This document shows, piece by piece, positions 47,238 to 55,421 of a DNA stretch of 64,000 bases. Origin of the DNA: Leptothrix discophora (GTDB lineage Bacteria > Pseudomonadota > Gammaproteobacteria > Burkholderiales > Burkholderiaceae_C). The notes beneath the pieces are model-generated. The model had not been told where the DNA came from and did no database searches. It saw nothing but the letters and a program-made list of their open reading frames with translations. Position 1 is the first letter of the stretch. The number at the start of each line of letters is the position of its first letter. The position numbers and the translations under genes were made by a program. The stretch is taken from NCBI RefSeq assembly GCF_030705305.1, contig NZ_JAUZEE010000001.1, positions 310,001-374,000 of the forward strand, written 5' to 3'.

Positions 47238-48719
47238 TCAGGCCAGGGCCTGCACCCATTGCTGCTGACGGGCCTGCAGCACGCGGTCCAGCGAGGGCTG
47301 CAAGGCGGCGTCGTCGCCATGCGGGAACAGGCGCTGCAGCCGGGCGCTGGCGATTGCCGGTGTCGCTTCAGACGGCGGCGACGTCACGGTCAAGGTCAGC
47401 GGCCGCGTCAGCAGCCAGGCGCCGCGCGCCGTGCCTTCCAGCTCGTCGTCGGGACGCAGCAGCGGCCGGCCCGGGCAGAGCCCGGCCAGCGCGCGCAGCC
47501 AGGCGGCGTTGCCGGCCAGCGGGCCTTCGAGCACCAGCGGGCGCGGCGCGCCGCCACCGTCGAGCTGCGTGACCCGTTCTGCCGTCAGCTGGGCGCAGTA
47601 CAGCGCCGCCAGCGCCGGACGCAGCGCCGCTGGCACGCAGGCCAGCCCGGCCTCGACGACGCTGCCGTGGCGCAGCAGCTGCGGCTGGCGGCCGGCATAG
47701 GGGCCGCCCGACTCGGCATGGGCCGGCAGCGCGAGCCAGCCTTGCGCCAGCACCTCGGCCAGCGCGGCCTCGTCGGCCCGCAGCGGGTCGGCGTCGCCGC
47801 AGATCGCGGCGAACTCGCGTCCGCCCATGAAGCGCGCGGTGGCCACCGGTCGGCCGTCGACCGCGACGTTGACGAGCTGGTCGTGGGCCGCGTCCAGCCG
47901 CTCGGTTGCGGCGCCCGGTGCCATCAGCACGCACCAGGTGCCGGTCGAGACGACGGTGGCATCCGGGTGGCTCGGCAGGTAGCGGGCCAGGCAGGCGTTG
48001 CTGTCGTGCGAGCCGACGTGGACCTGCACGTCGCCGCGCAGCCCCAGCTGCGCGGCCAGCGCGGGCCGCAGCGGGCCGAGCACCTCCCAGGCCGACCGCA
48101 TCGGCGCGAAACGTGCGGCCAGGCCGCTGCGCACGGCCCAGTCGCTGGGGCGGTCGTCACGCGGACGCCACAGGTCGGTGTGGCAGCCCAGCGAGGAACG
48201 CTCGCTCGCCGCCACGCCGCTGAACCACCAGGCCCAGTACTGCGGCCAGGCCAGCCAGTGCTGCACGCGCTGGCAGGCTTCGGGATGGTTCTCCAGCAGC
48301 CAGTGCAGCTGGATGCCGGCGTTGAGCCCCTGCGGCAGGCGCGGGCTGCCGCTGTCGGCATAGGCGTCGACGGCGGCCGCGTGGCGCGCGTGCAGTTCGC
48401 CGTAGCCGTCCCATTCGTAGTCCATCGGCGGCAGCACCAGGCCGTCGGCATCGATGCCGCAGAAGGCCGCGCCGTGGGTGGTGATCGACAGGCGCCGCAC
48501 CGCGTCGCCTGCGGCCAGCGCCGGGATGGCGTCGAGCAGCCAGCCCTGCAGCGCGGCCACGCCCAGCGCGGTGTAGGCCGGGCCGTCGACGGCGGCGGGC
48601 GTGCTGGCGTTGGGCTGCACCCGGCGCTCGCGCACGTGGCCGTCGGCATCGATCAGCAGCAGCTTGGCGTTGCTCTTGCCGATGTCGAGGACCAGGGTCA
48701 GGTCGTCCTGCAGGGGCAT
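47238..48719 (-). CDS. rhaK: FGGY-family carbohydrate kinase, L-rhamnulokinase role
   Basis: Sugar kinase of 493 residues and last gene of the rhamnose operon. I start it at ATG 48719 (MPLQDDLTLVLDIGKSNAKL), where the ATP-binding phosphate-1 motif DIGKSNAK opens the protein; an open frame extends to 48815. Phosphate-2 and adenosine regions are visible as VSTGTWCVL and VLEGPLAGN. In rhizobial rha operons the kinase gene (rhaK) is also last and is needed for both uptake and phosphorylation of L-rhamnulose. It lies 8 bp after the mutarotase gene. Confidence 0.88.
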   Translation of the reverse strand: MPLQDDLTLVLDIGKSNAKLLLIDADGHVRERRVQPNASTPAAVDGPAYTALGVAALQGWLLDAIPALAAGDAVRRLSITTHGAAFCGIDADGLVLPPMDYEWDGYGELHARHAAAVDAYADSGSPRLPQGLNAGIQLHWLLENHPEACQRVQHWLAWPQYWAWWFSGVAASERSSLGCHTDLWRPRDDRPSDWAVRSGLAARFAPMRSAWEVLGPLRPALAAQLGLRGDVQVHVGSHDSNACLARYLPSHPDATVVSTGTWCVLMAPGAATERLDAAHDQLVNVAVDGRPVATARFMGGREFAAICGDADPLRADEAALAEVLAQGWLALPAHAESGGPYAGRQPQLLRHGSVVEAGLACVPAALRPALAALYCAQLTAERVTQLDGGGAPRPLVLEGPLAGNAAWLRALAGLCPGRPLLRPDDELEGTARGAWLLTRPLTLTVTSPPSEATPAIASARLQRLFPHGDDAALQPSLDRVLQARQQQWVQALA

Positions 48720-48727
48720 CGCGGGGT

Positions 48728-49069
48728 TCAGTCGAGGTGGAACAGGCAGGCGAGCGGCTCGGCCACCGGCGAGCCGTCCGGGTGGGCCCGCATGATGTCG
48801 GCCATGTGGGCCCACCAGCGCTGCATCACCGGATGCTCGGGCAGGCGCTCCATGGTGTGGCCGTGGGCGCGGCGCAGGACCGCGAACAGCACGAGGCTGT
48901 CCGGGTCCAGGTAGATGCTGTAGTCGCTGATGCCGCTGACCTTGAGCAGCTCGACCAGCTCGGGCCAGATCGCGTCGTGGCGGCGCCGGTACTCGTCGAC
49001 CTGGCCGGGGTTGAGGAACATCCGGAAGGCGAACTTCTCGGTCGGCGCGGCGTGGCTGGGGTGGCTCAT
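48728..49069 (-). CDS. rhaM: L-rhamnose mutarotase
   Basis: Interconverts alpha- and beta-L-rhamnopyranose so that the isomerase can use both. The 113 residues match the small RhaM/RhaU ferredoxin-like fold: [20 protein letters not shown], then [20 protein letters not shown], and [11 protein letters not shown]. The histidine in [12 protein letters not shown] is the expected catalytic residue. It has 14 bp less than the usual extension and no signal peptide, so it is cytoplasmic. It sits between rhaQ and rhaK as in rhizobia, where it is called rhaU. Confidence 0.95.
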   Translation of the reverse strand: MSHPSHAAPTEKFAFRMFLNPGQVDEYRRRHDAIWPELVELLKVSGISDYSIYLDPDSLVLFAVLRRAHGHTMERLPEHPVMQRWWAHMADIMRAHPDGSPVAEPLACLFHLD

Positions 49070-49089
49070 GTCGTGATCCTCCGGATGCT

Positions 49090-50091
49090 TCAGGCGGCCT
49101 GGGCTGCCGGCTTGCCGGCTGCCGGTGCCGAGGGCCGCCGGCGCAGCCAGCGCGGCAGCACCATCGCGACGATCAGGAGGGCGCCGACGATCATCGACAT
49201 GACGATGCCGGCGACGTTCATCATGCCCAGCGCGAAGGTGAAGCCGCCCATCAGCACGGCCGCCAGCGCAACGCCGACGATGCTGCCGCGCCCGCCCTCG
49301 ATGGCCACGCCGCCGAGGATCACGATGGTGATGGCGTCCAGCTCCCAGCCCATCGCCAGGTTGGGCCGTGTGCTGCCGATGCGGCCGGTCAGCAGCACGG
49401 CGGCCAGCGCGGCCATGACGCCCGCGAAGATGAACAGGCCCAGGCGGTAGCGGTCCACCGCGATGCCCGAGAAGCGCGAGGCGATCGGGTTGGCGCCGAT
49501 CGCGTAGATGCGCCTGCCCATCACGCTGCGGTGCAGGAACAGGCCCACGGCCAGCGTGGCCAGCAGCATCACGGCGAACTCGATCGGCACGATCAGGCGG
49601 GTCGGGTCTTCCAGCCCGAACAGGTCGCCCAGGCTGCCGTTGCCCCAGGTGCTGAGGGTCTCCGGGTAGCCGGTGATGGCCTGGTCGCCCAGCAGCACCA
49701 GCGCGAGGCCGCGGTAGAGCGACAGCGTGCCGATGGTGACGACGATGCTGGGCAGCTTCCAGCGCGTCACCAGCCAGCCGTTGAGCGCACCGCAGGCCAC
49801 GCCGGTGGCGAGCGCGGCCAGCAGCATCAGCGGCAGGCTGGCGCCGGCCTGCATCGCATAGCCCATGGCCAGCGAGGCCAGCGCCATGGTCGCCGCGATC
49901 GACAGGTCGATCTCGCCGGAGACGATCAGCAGCGCCATGGCCAGCGCGATCAGGGCTTTCTCGCTGAAGTTGAAGGTGCTGTCGGCCAGCGCGTAGGGCG
50001 ACAGGAAGTTGTCGACCGTCAGGCCGAAGGTCAGGTAGACGAGCGCGATCAGGCCGATCAGCACGCGTTCCCAGGTGTCGAGGGCTTTCAT
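49090..50091 (-). CDS. rhaQ: Rhamnose ABC transporter permease
   Basis: Inner-membrane permease of 333 residues in the RbsC/branched-chain-type superfamily, with about nine or ten membrane helices. The segments [20 protein letters not shown] and [20 protein letters not shown] are typical, and the cytoplasmic coupling region is [19 protein letters not shown]. The ATG overlaps the upstream permease stop (ATGA). Pairing with rhaP makes a heterodimeric channel. The C-terminal tail is Ala/Pro-rich. Confidence 0.93.
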   Translation of the reverse strand: MKALDTWERVLIGLIALVYLTFGLTVDNFLSPYALADSTFNFSEKALIALAMALLIVSGEIDLSIAATMALASLAMGYAMQAGASLPLMLLAALATGVACGALNGWLVTRWKLPSIVVTIGTLSLYRGLALVLLGDQAITGYPETLSTWGNGSLGDLFGLEDPTRLIVPIEFAVMLLATLAVGLFLHRSVMGRRIYAIGANPIASRFSGIAVDRYRLGLFIFAGVMAALAAVLLTGRIGSTRPNLAMGWELDAITIVILGGVAIEGGRGSIVGVALAAVLMGGFTFALGMMNVAGIVMSMIVGALLIVAMVLPRWLRRRPSAPAAGKPAAQAA

Positions 50092-51107
50092 GCGCGGGCT
50101 CCGTGTGGGGCAGTGGCGACGCGGGCGGCGTCATGGCGTTCGAGGATCTGGCGACCCCGCTGGCGCTGCGTGCCGGCATTGAGCGCGACCGAGACGAGGA
50201 TGACCGCGCCGGCGATGGCCTGCTGCCAGAACGGCGAGACCTGGATCACCGGCAGCGCGCCGTTGACCACGCCGATGAAGAGCACGCCCAGCAGCGCACC
50301 GCCGACCGTGCCGACGCCGCCGCCGATGCTGACGCCGCCGATCACGCAGGCCGCGATCACGGTCAGCTCGAAGCCCGAGGCCAGCTCGGTGAAGGCGATC
50401 GAGTAGCGGCCGACCCACAGCAGCCCGGCGATGCCGGCCAGCAGGCCCGACAGCGTGTAGGCCATCAGCAGGCGTCGCTGCACCGGGATGCCGGCATAGA
50501 CCGCCGCGGACGGGTGGCCGCCGAAGGCGTAGAGCTCGCGGCCTTCGCGCCGCCAGCGCAGCAGCCAGGCACCGAACAGCAGTGCGGCGGCGGCGAACCA
50601 CAGCAGCGCGGGCAGGCCGGCCCAGGTCTCGCGCGGCAGGCCCTTGATGAGCGGATGGATCTCGTGGTCGGAGATCCAGGCGCCGCCGCTGACCACGAAG
50701 ATCGCGCCACGGTAGGCCGACATCGTGCCCAGCGTGACGACGATGGCCGGCAGGTTGAAGCGCACGATCAGCCAGCCGTTGACGGCACCCAGCAGCGCGC
50801 CGATGCCGGCGGCCATGGCCAGCAACGCCACCAGCGGGATGCCCGGCCAGGCCCGGCCGGCCAGCGCGCACAGCATGCCGGTCAGCGCCAGGTTGCTGGC
50901 CACCGACAGATCGACGCCGCGCGTGAGCAGCACCAGCATCTGGCCGATCACCAGAATGGCGAGGATGGCCGAGTCGTTGGCGATGTCCAGCGCGTTGCGC
51001 ACGGTCAGGAAGACCGGCGCGCGGGCGCCGACGGCCAGGGCGATGACCAGGATGATGGCGAGCAGGATCCACTCGCGGCGCAGGTGGGGAAGGTTGGGGC
51101 GCGTCAT
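50088..51107 (-). CDS. rhaP: Rhamnose ABC transporter permease
   Basis: Second inner-membrane permease, 339 residues, starting at ATG 51107, which overlaps the rhaT stop (ATGA). The family segments are [40 protein letters not shown] and [19 protein letters not shown]. It is paralogous to rhaQ and about 35-40% alike by eye. Coupled stop-start overlaps on both sides keep the two permeases and the ATPase in fixed ratio. Confidence 0.93.
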   Translation of the reverse strand: MTRPNLPHLRREWILLAIILVIALAVGARAPVFLTVRNALDIANDSAILAILVIGQMLVLLTRGVDLSVASNLALTGMLCALAGRAWPGIPLVALLAMAAGIGALLGAVNGWLIVRFNLPAIVVTLGTMSAYRGAIFVVSGGAWISDHEIHPLIKGLPRETWAGLPALLWFAAAALLFGAWLLRWRREGRELYAFGGHPSAAVYAGIPVQRRLLMAYTLSGLLAGIAGLLWVGRYSIAFTELASGFELTVIAACVIGGVSIGGGVGTVGGALLGVLFIGVVNGALPVIQVSPFWQQAIAGAVILVSVALNAGTQRQRGRQILERHDAARVATAPHGARA

Positions 51108-52741
51108 GCGGCAGGCTCCGCCTGGAGGTGCAGGGCCGGGGCGGGCGGGACCGTTCCGGCAGCGTGGTGGGCCAGCGGCCCGGCGCCGCCGTGCGACAGG
51201 CCCGAGGCGGCGGCGACGAGGGTCTCGGCATCGGCCTGCCCCGCCTCGAACTCGGCCACCGGCCGGCCGCGCCGCATCACGATCGTGCGGTGCGCGAGGT
51301 GCATCACCTCGGGCAGTTCGGAGGACACCAGGATCACCGCCAGGCCCTGTTCGACCATCTCGGCGATCAGGTGGTAGACGGCCTGCTTGGCGCCGACGTC
51401 GATGCCCTTGGTCGGTTCGTCGAGGATGACGATGCGCGGCTCCAGGCCGAGCCACTTGGCGATCACGACCTTCTGCTGGTTGCCGCCCGACAGGCCCGAC
51501 AGCGGCGTGTCCTGGCTGGCGGTCTTGATGCGCAGCCGCTCGATCATGCGGGCGGCCAGGCCCTGTTCGCGCCCGGCCGACAGCCACGGACCGCGCGACA
51601 GGCTGGCGCCGATGGCGCTGCGCGGACCGGCCAGTCCGGCGAGGCTGATGTTGTGGCGCACCGAGAACGCCAGGATGCCGCCCTGGCGCTGGCGTTCCTC
51701 GGGCACGTAGGCCAGTCCGGCGGCGATGGCGTCGCCGGGCCGGCGGATGTCGACCGGCCGGCCGTCGATGCGGACCTGGCCGCTCGCATCGGGGTTCAGG
51801 CCCATCAGCGCGAGCATGACCTCGCTGCGGCCAGCACCGACCAGGCCGTAGAAGCCGAGGATCTCGCCACGCCGCAGCTCGAAGGAGACATCGGCGAACT
51901 CGGTCGGGTGGCTCAGGCCGTGAACCTGCAGCACGGTGTCGCCGCGGCGGTCGGCCACCGGCGGGTAGATGTCGGCGATCTCGCGGCCGGCCATCAGCGC
52001 GACGAGCTGCTGCTCCTGCGCCTCGGCGATGCGGCCGCTGCCGACCGAGGCGCCGTCGCGCAGGACCACGTAGCGGTCGCACACGGCCATGATCTCGTCG
52101 AACTTGTGGGTGATGAAGAGGACGGCCACGCCCTGTGCCTTCAGGCCACGCACGATGCCGAAGAAGTCGCGGATCTCCGCCTGCGACAGCGCGGCGGTCG
52201 GCTCGTCGAGGATGACCACGCGGGCCCGCTGGGACAGCGCCCGGGCGATCTCGATCAGGTGGCGCTGGGCCAGGCTCAGCTCGCGCACCAGCGTCGTGGC
52301 CGTGAAGCCGGCCGCGTCGCGGTCCACCACCTGGTCCAGCGCGGCCTGGGCCTCCCGGTTCATGCGGGCCCAGTCGATCACGCGCAGCCAGGCCGGGCCC
52401 TTCAGCGGCTGGCGGCCGATGAAGATGTTCTCGGCGGCGGTGAGTTCCTCGAACATCACCGTTTCCTGGTGCACCGCGACGATGCCGGCGGCCTGCGCAT
52501 CCTGCGCGACCGCGAAGCGCACACGTTCGCCGGCCATGCGGATCTCGCCCTCGTCGGGCTGGTGCACGCCGGTCAGCGTCTTGACCAGCGTGGACTTGCC
52601 GGCACCGTTCTCGCCGATCAGCGCAAGCGCCTCGCCGGGGACCAGGTCCAGGTCGACCCCGCGCAGCGCGTGGGTCGGCCCGAAGCGTTTGTGCAGGCCG
52701 CGCAGCGTGAGCAGCGCGCTCTGGGCAGGGTGGGTGTTCAT
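51104..52741 (-). CDS. rhaT: Rhamnose ABC transporter ATP-binding protein (tandem NBD)
   Basis: Double nucleotide-binding-domain ATPase of 545 residues, as in ribose/rhamnose importers. The first domain has a full Walker A (GENGAGKST), signature LSLAQRH and Walker B VVILDEPTAAL. The second has the degenerate GLVGAGRSE in place of Walker A, typical of this subfamily, with signature LSGGNQQK and IVILDEPTKGID. It lies 99 bp after rhaS, a gap that holds a strong hairpin. Confidence 0.94.
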   Translation of the reverse strand: MNTHPAQSALLTLRGLHKRFGPTHALRGVDLDLVPGEALALIGENGAGKSTLVKTLTGVHQPDEGEIRMAGERVRFAVAQDAQAAGIVAVHQETVMFEELTAAENIFIGRQPLKGPAWLRVIDWARMNREAQAALDQVVDRDAAGFTATTLVRELSLAQRHLIEIARALSQRARVVILDEPTAALSQAEIRDFFGIVRGLKAQGVAVLFITHKFDEIMAVCDRYVVLRDGASVGSGRIAEAQEQQLVALMAGREIADIYPPVADRRGDTVLQVHGLSHPTEFADVSFELRRGEILGFYGLVGAGRSEVMLALMGLNPDASGQVRIDGRPVDIRRPGDAIAAGLAYVPEERQRQGGILAFSVRHNISLAGLAGPRSAIGASLSRGPWLSAGREQGLAARMIERLRIKTASQDTPLSGLSGGNQQKVVIAKWLGLEPRIVILDEPTKGIDVGAKQAVYHLIAEMVEQGLAVILVSSELPEVMHLAHRTIVMRRGRPVAEFEAGQADAETLVAAASGLSHGGAGPLAHHAAGTVPPAPALHLQAEPAA

Positions 52742-52755
52742 GGCGTCATTCTGGA

Positions 52756-52783
52756 CAACGGCCCGCTGCGATGCGGGCCGTTG
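52756..52783 (-). other. Intercistronic hairpin between rhaS and rhaT
   Basis: A perfect 11-bp stem, CAACGGCCCGC and GCGGGCCGTTG, with a 6-base loop. It lies in the 99-bp gap after the binding-protein gene. In many importers such a structure stabilises the upstream message or attenuates read-through so that binding protein exceeds membrane components. That role is inferred here. Confidence 0.6.
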
Positions 52784-52840
52784 CGGGACTGCTGGGAGTG
52801 GTCCGCCACCGCGGTGGACAGGCCTGCAGGACGTGCTCGA

Positions 52841-53830
52841 TCAGAAAATCTTGGCGAACTGCTCGACGTTGCTGGCGTCGTAGGTGAAGGGCTCGGCCAT
52901 CGCGGCCTCGTTGTCCTTGTCCAGCGTCGCGGTGCCGACGCGGCCCATCTTCAGCCTTTCGCCGGGCGCGGCCTTGGCGCCCTTGACCAGCGCGTGGGCC
53001 AGGTGGATGGACGAGTAGCCGAGGTCGATCGGGTTCCAGATCGCGAAGGACTTGACCGCGCCGCTCTTGACGTGGCCGGCCATCTCCGAGGGCAGGCCCA
53101 GGCCGGTCACGTAGACCTGGCCGACCTTCTTCTCGTCGGTCACCGCCTTGCCGGCGGCGGCGATGCCCACGGTGGTCGGGGCGACGATCGCCTTCAGGTT
53201 GGGGTAGCTCTTGAACAGGCCCTGCGCCTCGCGGTAGCTCTTGTCGGTCTGGTCGTCACCGTAGACCACGCTGACCAGCTTCAGGCCGCTGTAGGCGGGC
53301 TGGGCCAGGACCTTCTTCATCTCGGCGATCCAGGTGTTCTGGTTGGTCGCCTGGGCGGTGGCCGACAGCACGGCGATCTCGCCGGTCTTGCCCACGACCT
53401 GCTCGGACATCTTGACCAGCTTCTCGCCGATCAGCGCGTTGTTCGACGGTGCGAGGTGCAGCAGGCGGCCGTCCTTGCGGATGCCCGAGTCGAAGGAGAT
53501 GACCTTGATGCCGCGCTGCATGGCCTTCTTGGTCACGGGCACCAGCGCGTCGGGGTCGTTGGCCGAGACCACGATGGCCTTGACGTTCTGCGCGATCAGC
53601 GAGTTGATGATCTCGATCTGGCCTTCGGCGGTGGCCTTGGCCGGGCCGGTGTAGATGATCTCGACGTCGCCCAGTTCCTTGGCGGCCTCGAGCGCACCCT
53701 GGTGGGTCGCGTCGAAGAAGCCGATGCCCATGGCCTTCACGACCAGGGCGATCTTGTCGGCGGCCAGCGCCGGCGTGGTCAGGCAGACCGACAGGGCGGC
53801 GGCGGCAATCAGCTTGTAGCGGGTGGTCAT
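52841..53830 (-). CDS. rhaS: Rhamnose ABC transporter substrate-binding protein
   Basis: Periplasmic sugar-binding protein of 329 residues (type 1, ribose-binding-like). The signal peptide is MTTRYKLIAAAALSVCLTTP followed by ALAAD, with cleavage near residue 24. The mature fold shows KIALVVKAMGIGFFDATHQG, QNVKAIVVSANDPDALVPV and IKVISFDSGI, as in LsrB/RhaS proteins. Its place between the isomerase and ATPase genes supports rhamnose as ligand. About 183 bp of structured DNA separate it from the isomerase gene. Confidence 0.93.
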   Translation of the reverse strand: MTTRYKLIAAAALSVCLTTPALAADKIALVVKAMGIGFFDATHQGALEAAKELGDVEIIYTGPAKATAEGQIEIINSLIAQNVKAIVVSANDPDALVPVTKKAMQRGIKVISFDSGIRKDGRLLHLAPSNNALIGEKLVKMSEQVVGKTGEIAVLSATAQATNQNTWIAEMKKVLAQPAYSGLKLVSVVYGDDQTDKSYREAQGLFKSYPNLKAIVAPTTVGIAAAGKAVTDEKKVGQVYVTGLGLPSEMAGHVKSGAVKSFAIWNPIDLGYSSIHLAHALVKGAKAAPGERLKMGRVGTATLDKDNEAAMAEPFTYDASNVEQFAKIF

Positions 53831-53972
53831 CTCAGGTGTCTCCTCGGGCGGGGTTGTGATGCCGCGGGGGTTGCGGCGGGGGTGAAAACGCAGGTAATCA
53901 GGCAGGGCAGGTCAGGTGGGGCGAGGGCGGAGCTCAGTCGGTCGAGCGCAGGGCCGCCCCAAGCCGACCGAC

Positions 53973-54007
53973 ACCCCCCCGGGGGGTGGCTGCGGTACGC
54001 CGCAGCC
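53973..54007. repeat. REP-like double hairpin between rhaI and rhaS
   Basis: A C7/G6 palindrome (53973-53987) is followed directly by a perfect 8-bp stem GGCTGCGG/CCGCAGCC with loop TACG (53988-54007). The surrounding 60 bp looks like the dispersed intergenic elements found in Comamonadaceae-type genomes. It lies within the rhamnose operon and probably shapes the message. Confidence 0.55.
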
Positions 54008-54013
54008 GGGGGC

Positions 54014-55303
54014 TCACACGATCCCGCCGCTACCGCCTACGACGGCCGGGCGTTCGCCGGCGACGCGCTGGCGGTAGCCGCTGGCGCGGTAGGCGCCGAC
54101 CGGGTCGATCGCGCCGCCGGCGTCCAGGCGCACGCGCTGCAGGATGGGCGTCACGTCGGTCTGGAAGCCCTGCTTGAGCAGGTGGGTCGCGGTCATCGCG
54201 TCGTTGCCGTCCTGGGCCGCGTCGAGCGCCTGGCGGTCGACCAGCAGGGCCTGCGCATAGGTGCGCAGCACCTGCGCGGCGCTGGTCATCAGGCTCTCGA
54301 TCGGGTCGGTCACGTTGTGGCTCTGGTCGAGCATGTAGGCCGGCTCGAAGGGCACGCCTTCATGCGCGGCGGCGACCAGCTCGTTGAAGACCAGGAACAG
54401 GCGGTAGGGCGAGACGCTGCCGGCGTCGAGGTCGTCGTCGCCGTACTTGCTGTCGTTGAAGTGGAAGCCCGCGAGCTTGCCGGCCGCGATCAGGCGGGCC
54501 ACGATCAGCTCGATGTTGACGTTGGGCGCGTGGTGGCCGAGGTCGACCAGGCACTGCGCCTTCGGACCCAGCGCCTGGGCCGCGAGGAAGCTGCTGCCCC
54601 AGTCCTGGATCACGGTGCTGTAGAAGGCCGGCTCGGCGATCTTGTGCTCCAGGAACATGCGCCAGTCCGACGGCAGGGCGGCGTAGATCTGCGCCGAGCT
54701 GTCGAGGTAGCGGTCGAAGGCGCGGCGGAAATGCTGCTGGCCGGGGAAGTTGCTGCCGTCGCCGACCCACACGGTCAGCGCCCTGGAGCCGAGCTTCTGG
54801 CCGATCTCGATGCACTCGAGGTTGTGGGCCACGGCCTGGGCCCGGGTGGCCGCATCGGTGTGCGTCAGGCTGCCGTACTTGTAGCTGTGGGCCTGGCCCT
54901 TCTGGTCGGAGAAGGTGTTGGAGTTCATCGCGTCGAAGGCAAGGCCGTAGGCCGATGCGGTCTGGCGCAGCTCGTTCCAGTCCGAGCACTTGTCCCAGGG
55001 GATGTGCAGCGACACGGTCGGCGTGGCGCGGGCCAGCTGCTGGATCACGCCGCAGTCCTGCAGCTTGTCGAACACGTGGCGCGGCTCGCCCTGGCCGGGG
55101 AAGCGCGCGAAGCGGGTGCCGCCGGTGCCCACGCCCCAGCTCGGGATGGCCACGCCGAAGGCGGCGACCTGCGCGCGCACGGTCTCGATGTCGATGCCGC
55201 GCCGGGCCAGCTGCTCGCCGAGGTGGGCGTAGTCGCTGTCGAGGTCGCGCTGCAGCCGGGCGTTGTGGGCGTCGATGACGCTGCGGTCGATGAGGTGGGT
55301 CAT
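54014..55303 (-). CDS. rhaI: L-rhamnose isomerase (RhaI type)
   Basis: Converts L-rhamnose to L-rhamnulose in the cytoplasm. The 429-residue protein starts at ATG 55303 behind AAGGAAG; an open frame runs on to 55372. This is the RhaI/Pseudomonas stutzeri-type TIM-barrel isomerase rather than E. coli RhaA. Metal and substrate residues are visible in MFLEHKIAEPAFYSTVIQDW, LVDLGHHAPNVNIELIV and FHFNDSKYGDDDLD. The neighbours on both sides belong to the same pathway. Confidence 0.94.
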   Translation of the reverse strand: MTHLIDRSVIDAHNARLQRDLDSDYAHLGEQLARRGIDIETVRAQVAAFGVAIPSWGVGTGGTRFARFPGQGEPRHVFDKLQDCGVIQQLARATPTVSLHIPWDKCSDWNELRQTASAYGLAFDAMNSNTFSDQKGQAHSYKYGSLTHTDAATRAQAVAHNLECIEIGQKLGSRALTVWVGDGSNFPGQQHFRRAFDRYLDSSAQIYAALPSDWRMFLEHKIAEPAFYSTVIQDWGSSFLAAQALGPKAQCLVDLGHHAPNVNIELIVARLIAAGKLAGFHFNDSKYGDDDLDAGSVSPYRLFLVFNELVAAAHEGVPFEPAYMLDQSHNVTDPIESLMTSAAQVLRTYAQALLVDRQALDAAQDGNDAMTATHLLKQGFQTDVTPILQRVRLDAGGAIDPVGAYRASGYRQRVAGERPAVVGGSGGIV

Positions 55304-55380
55304 GTGTTCTTCCTTGGATGCACCTTGTGAGTTCAGCCAGCGGCGACGGTGGATCCGGCTCGGCCGGTCCACCCGTCGCG

Positions 55381-55409
55381 CCCCCTTGAGGGGGAGCGCC
55401 GCAGGCGCT
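55381..55409. repeat. REP-like double hairpin between rhaD and rhaI
   Basis: Stem CCCCCT/AGGGGG (55381-55394) abuts a second stem AGCGCC/GGCGCT with loop GCA (55395-55409). It fills the 118-bp gap before rhaI together with further GC-rich inverted pieces. Its style matches the element at 53973-54007, so two dispersed palindromic elements punctuate the same operon. Confidence 0.6.
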
Positions 55410-55421
55410 TCGGGGGTGGAC

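Noticed and set aside
51128-55330. 1400-codon plus-strand frame
   Set aside because: Antisense to rhaT, rhaS and rhaI, which carry strong motifs.
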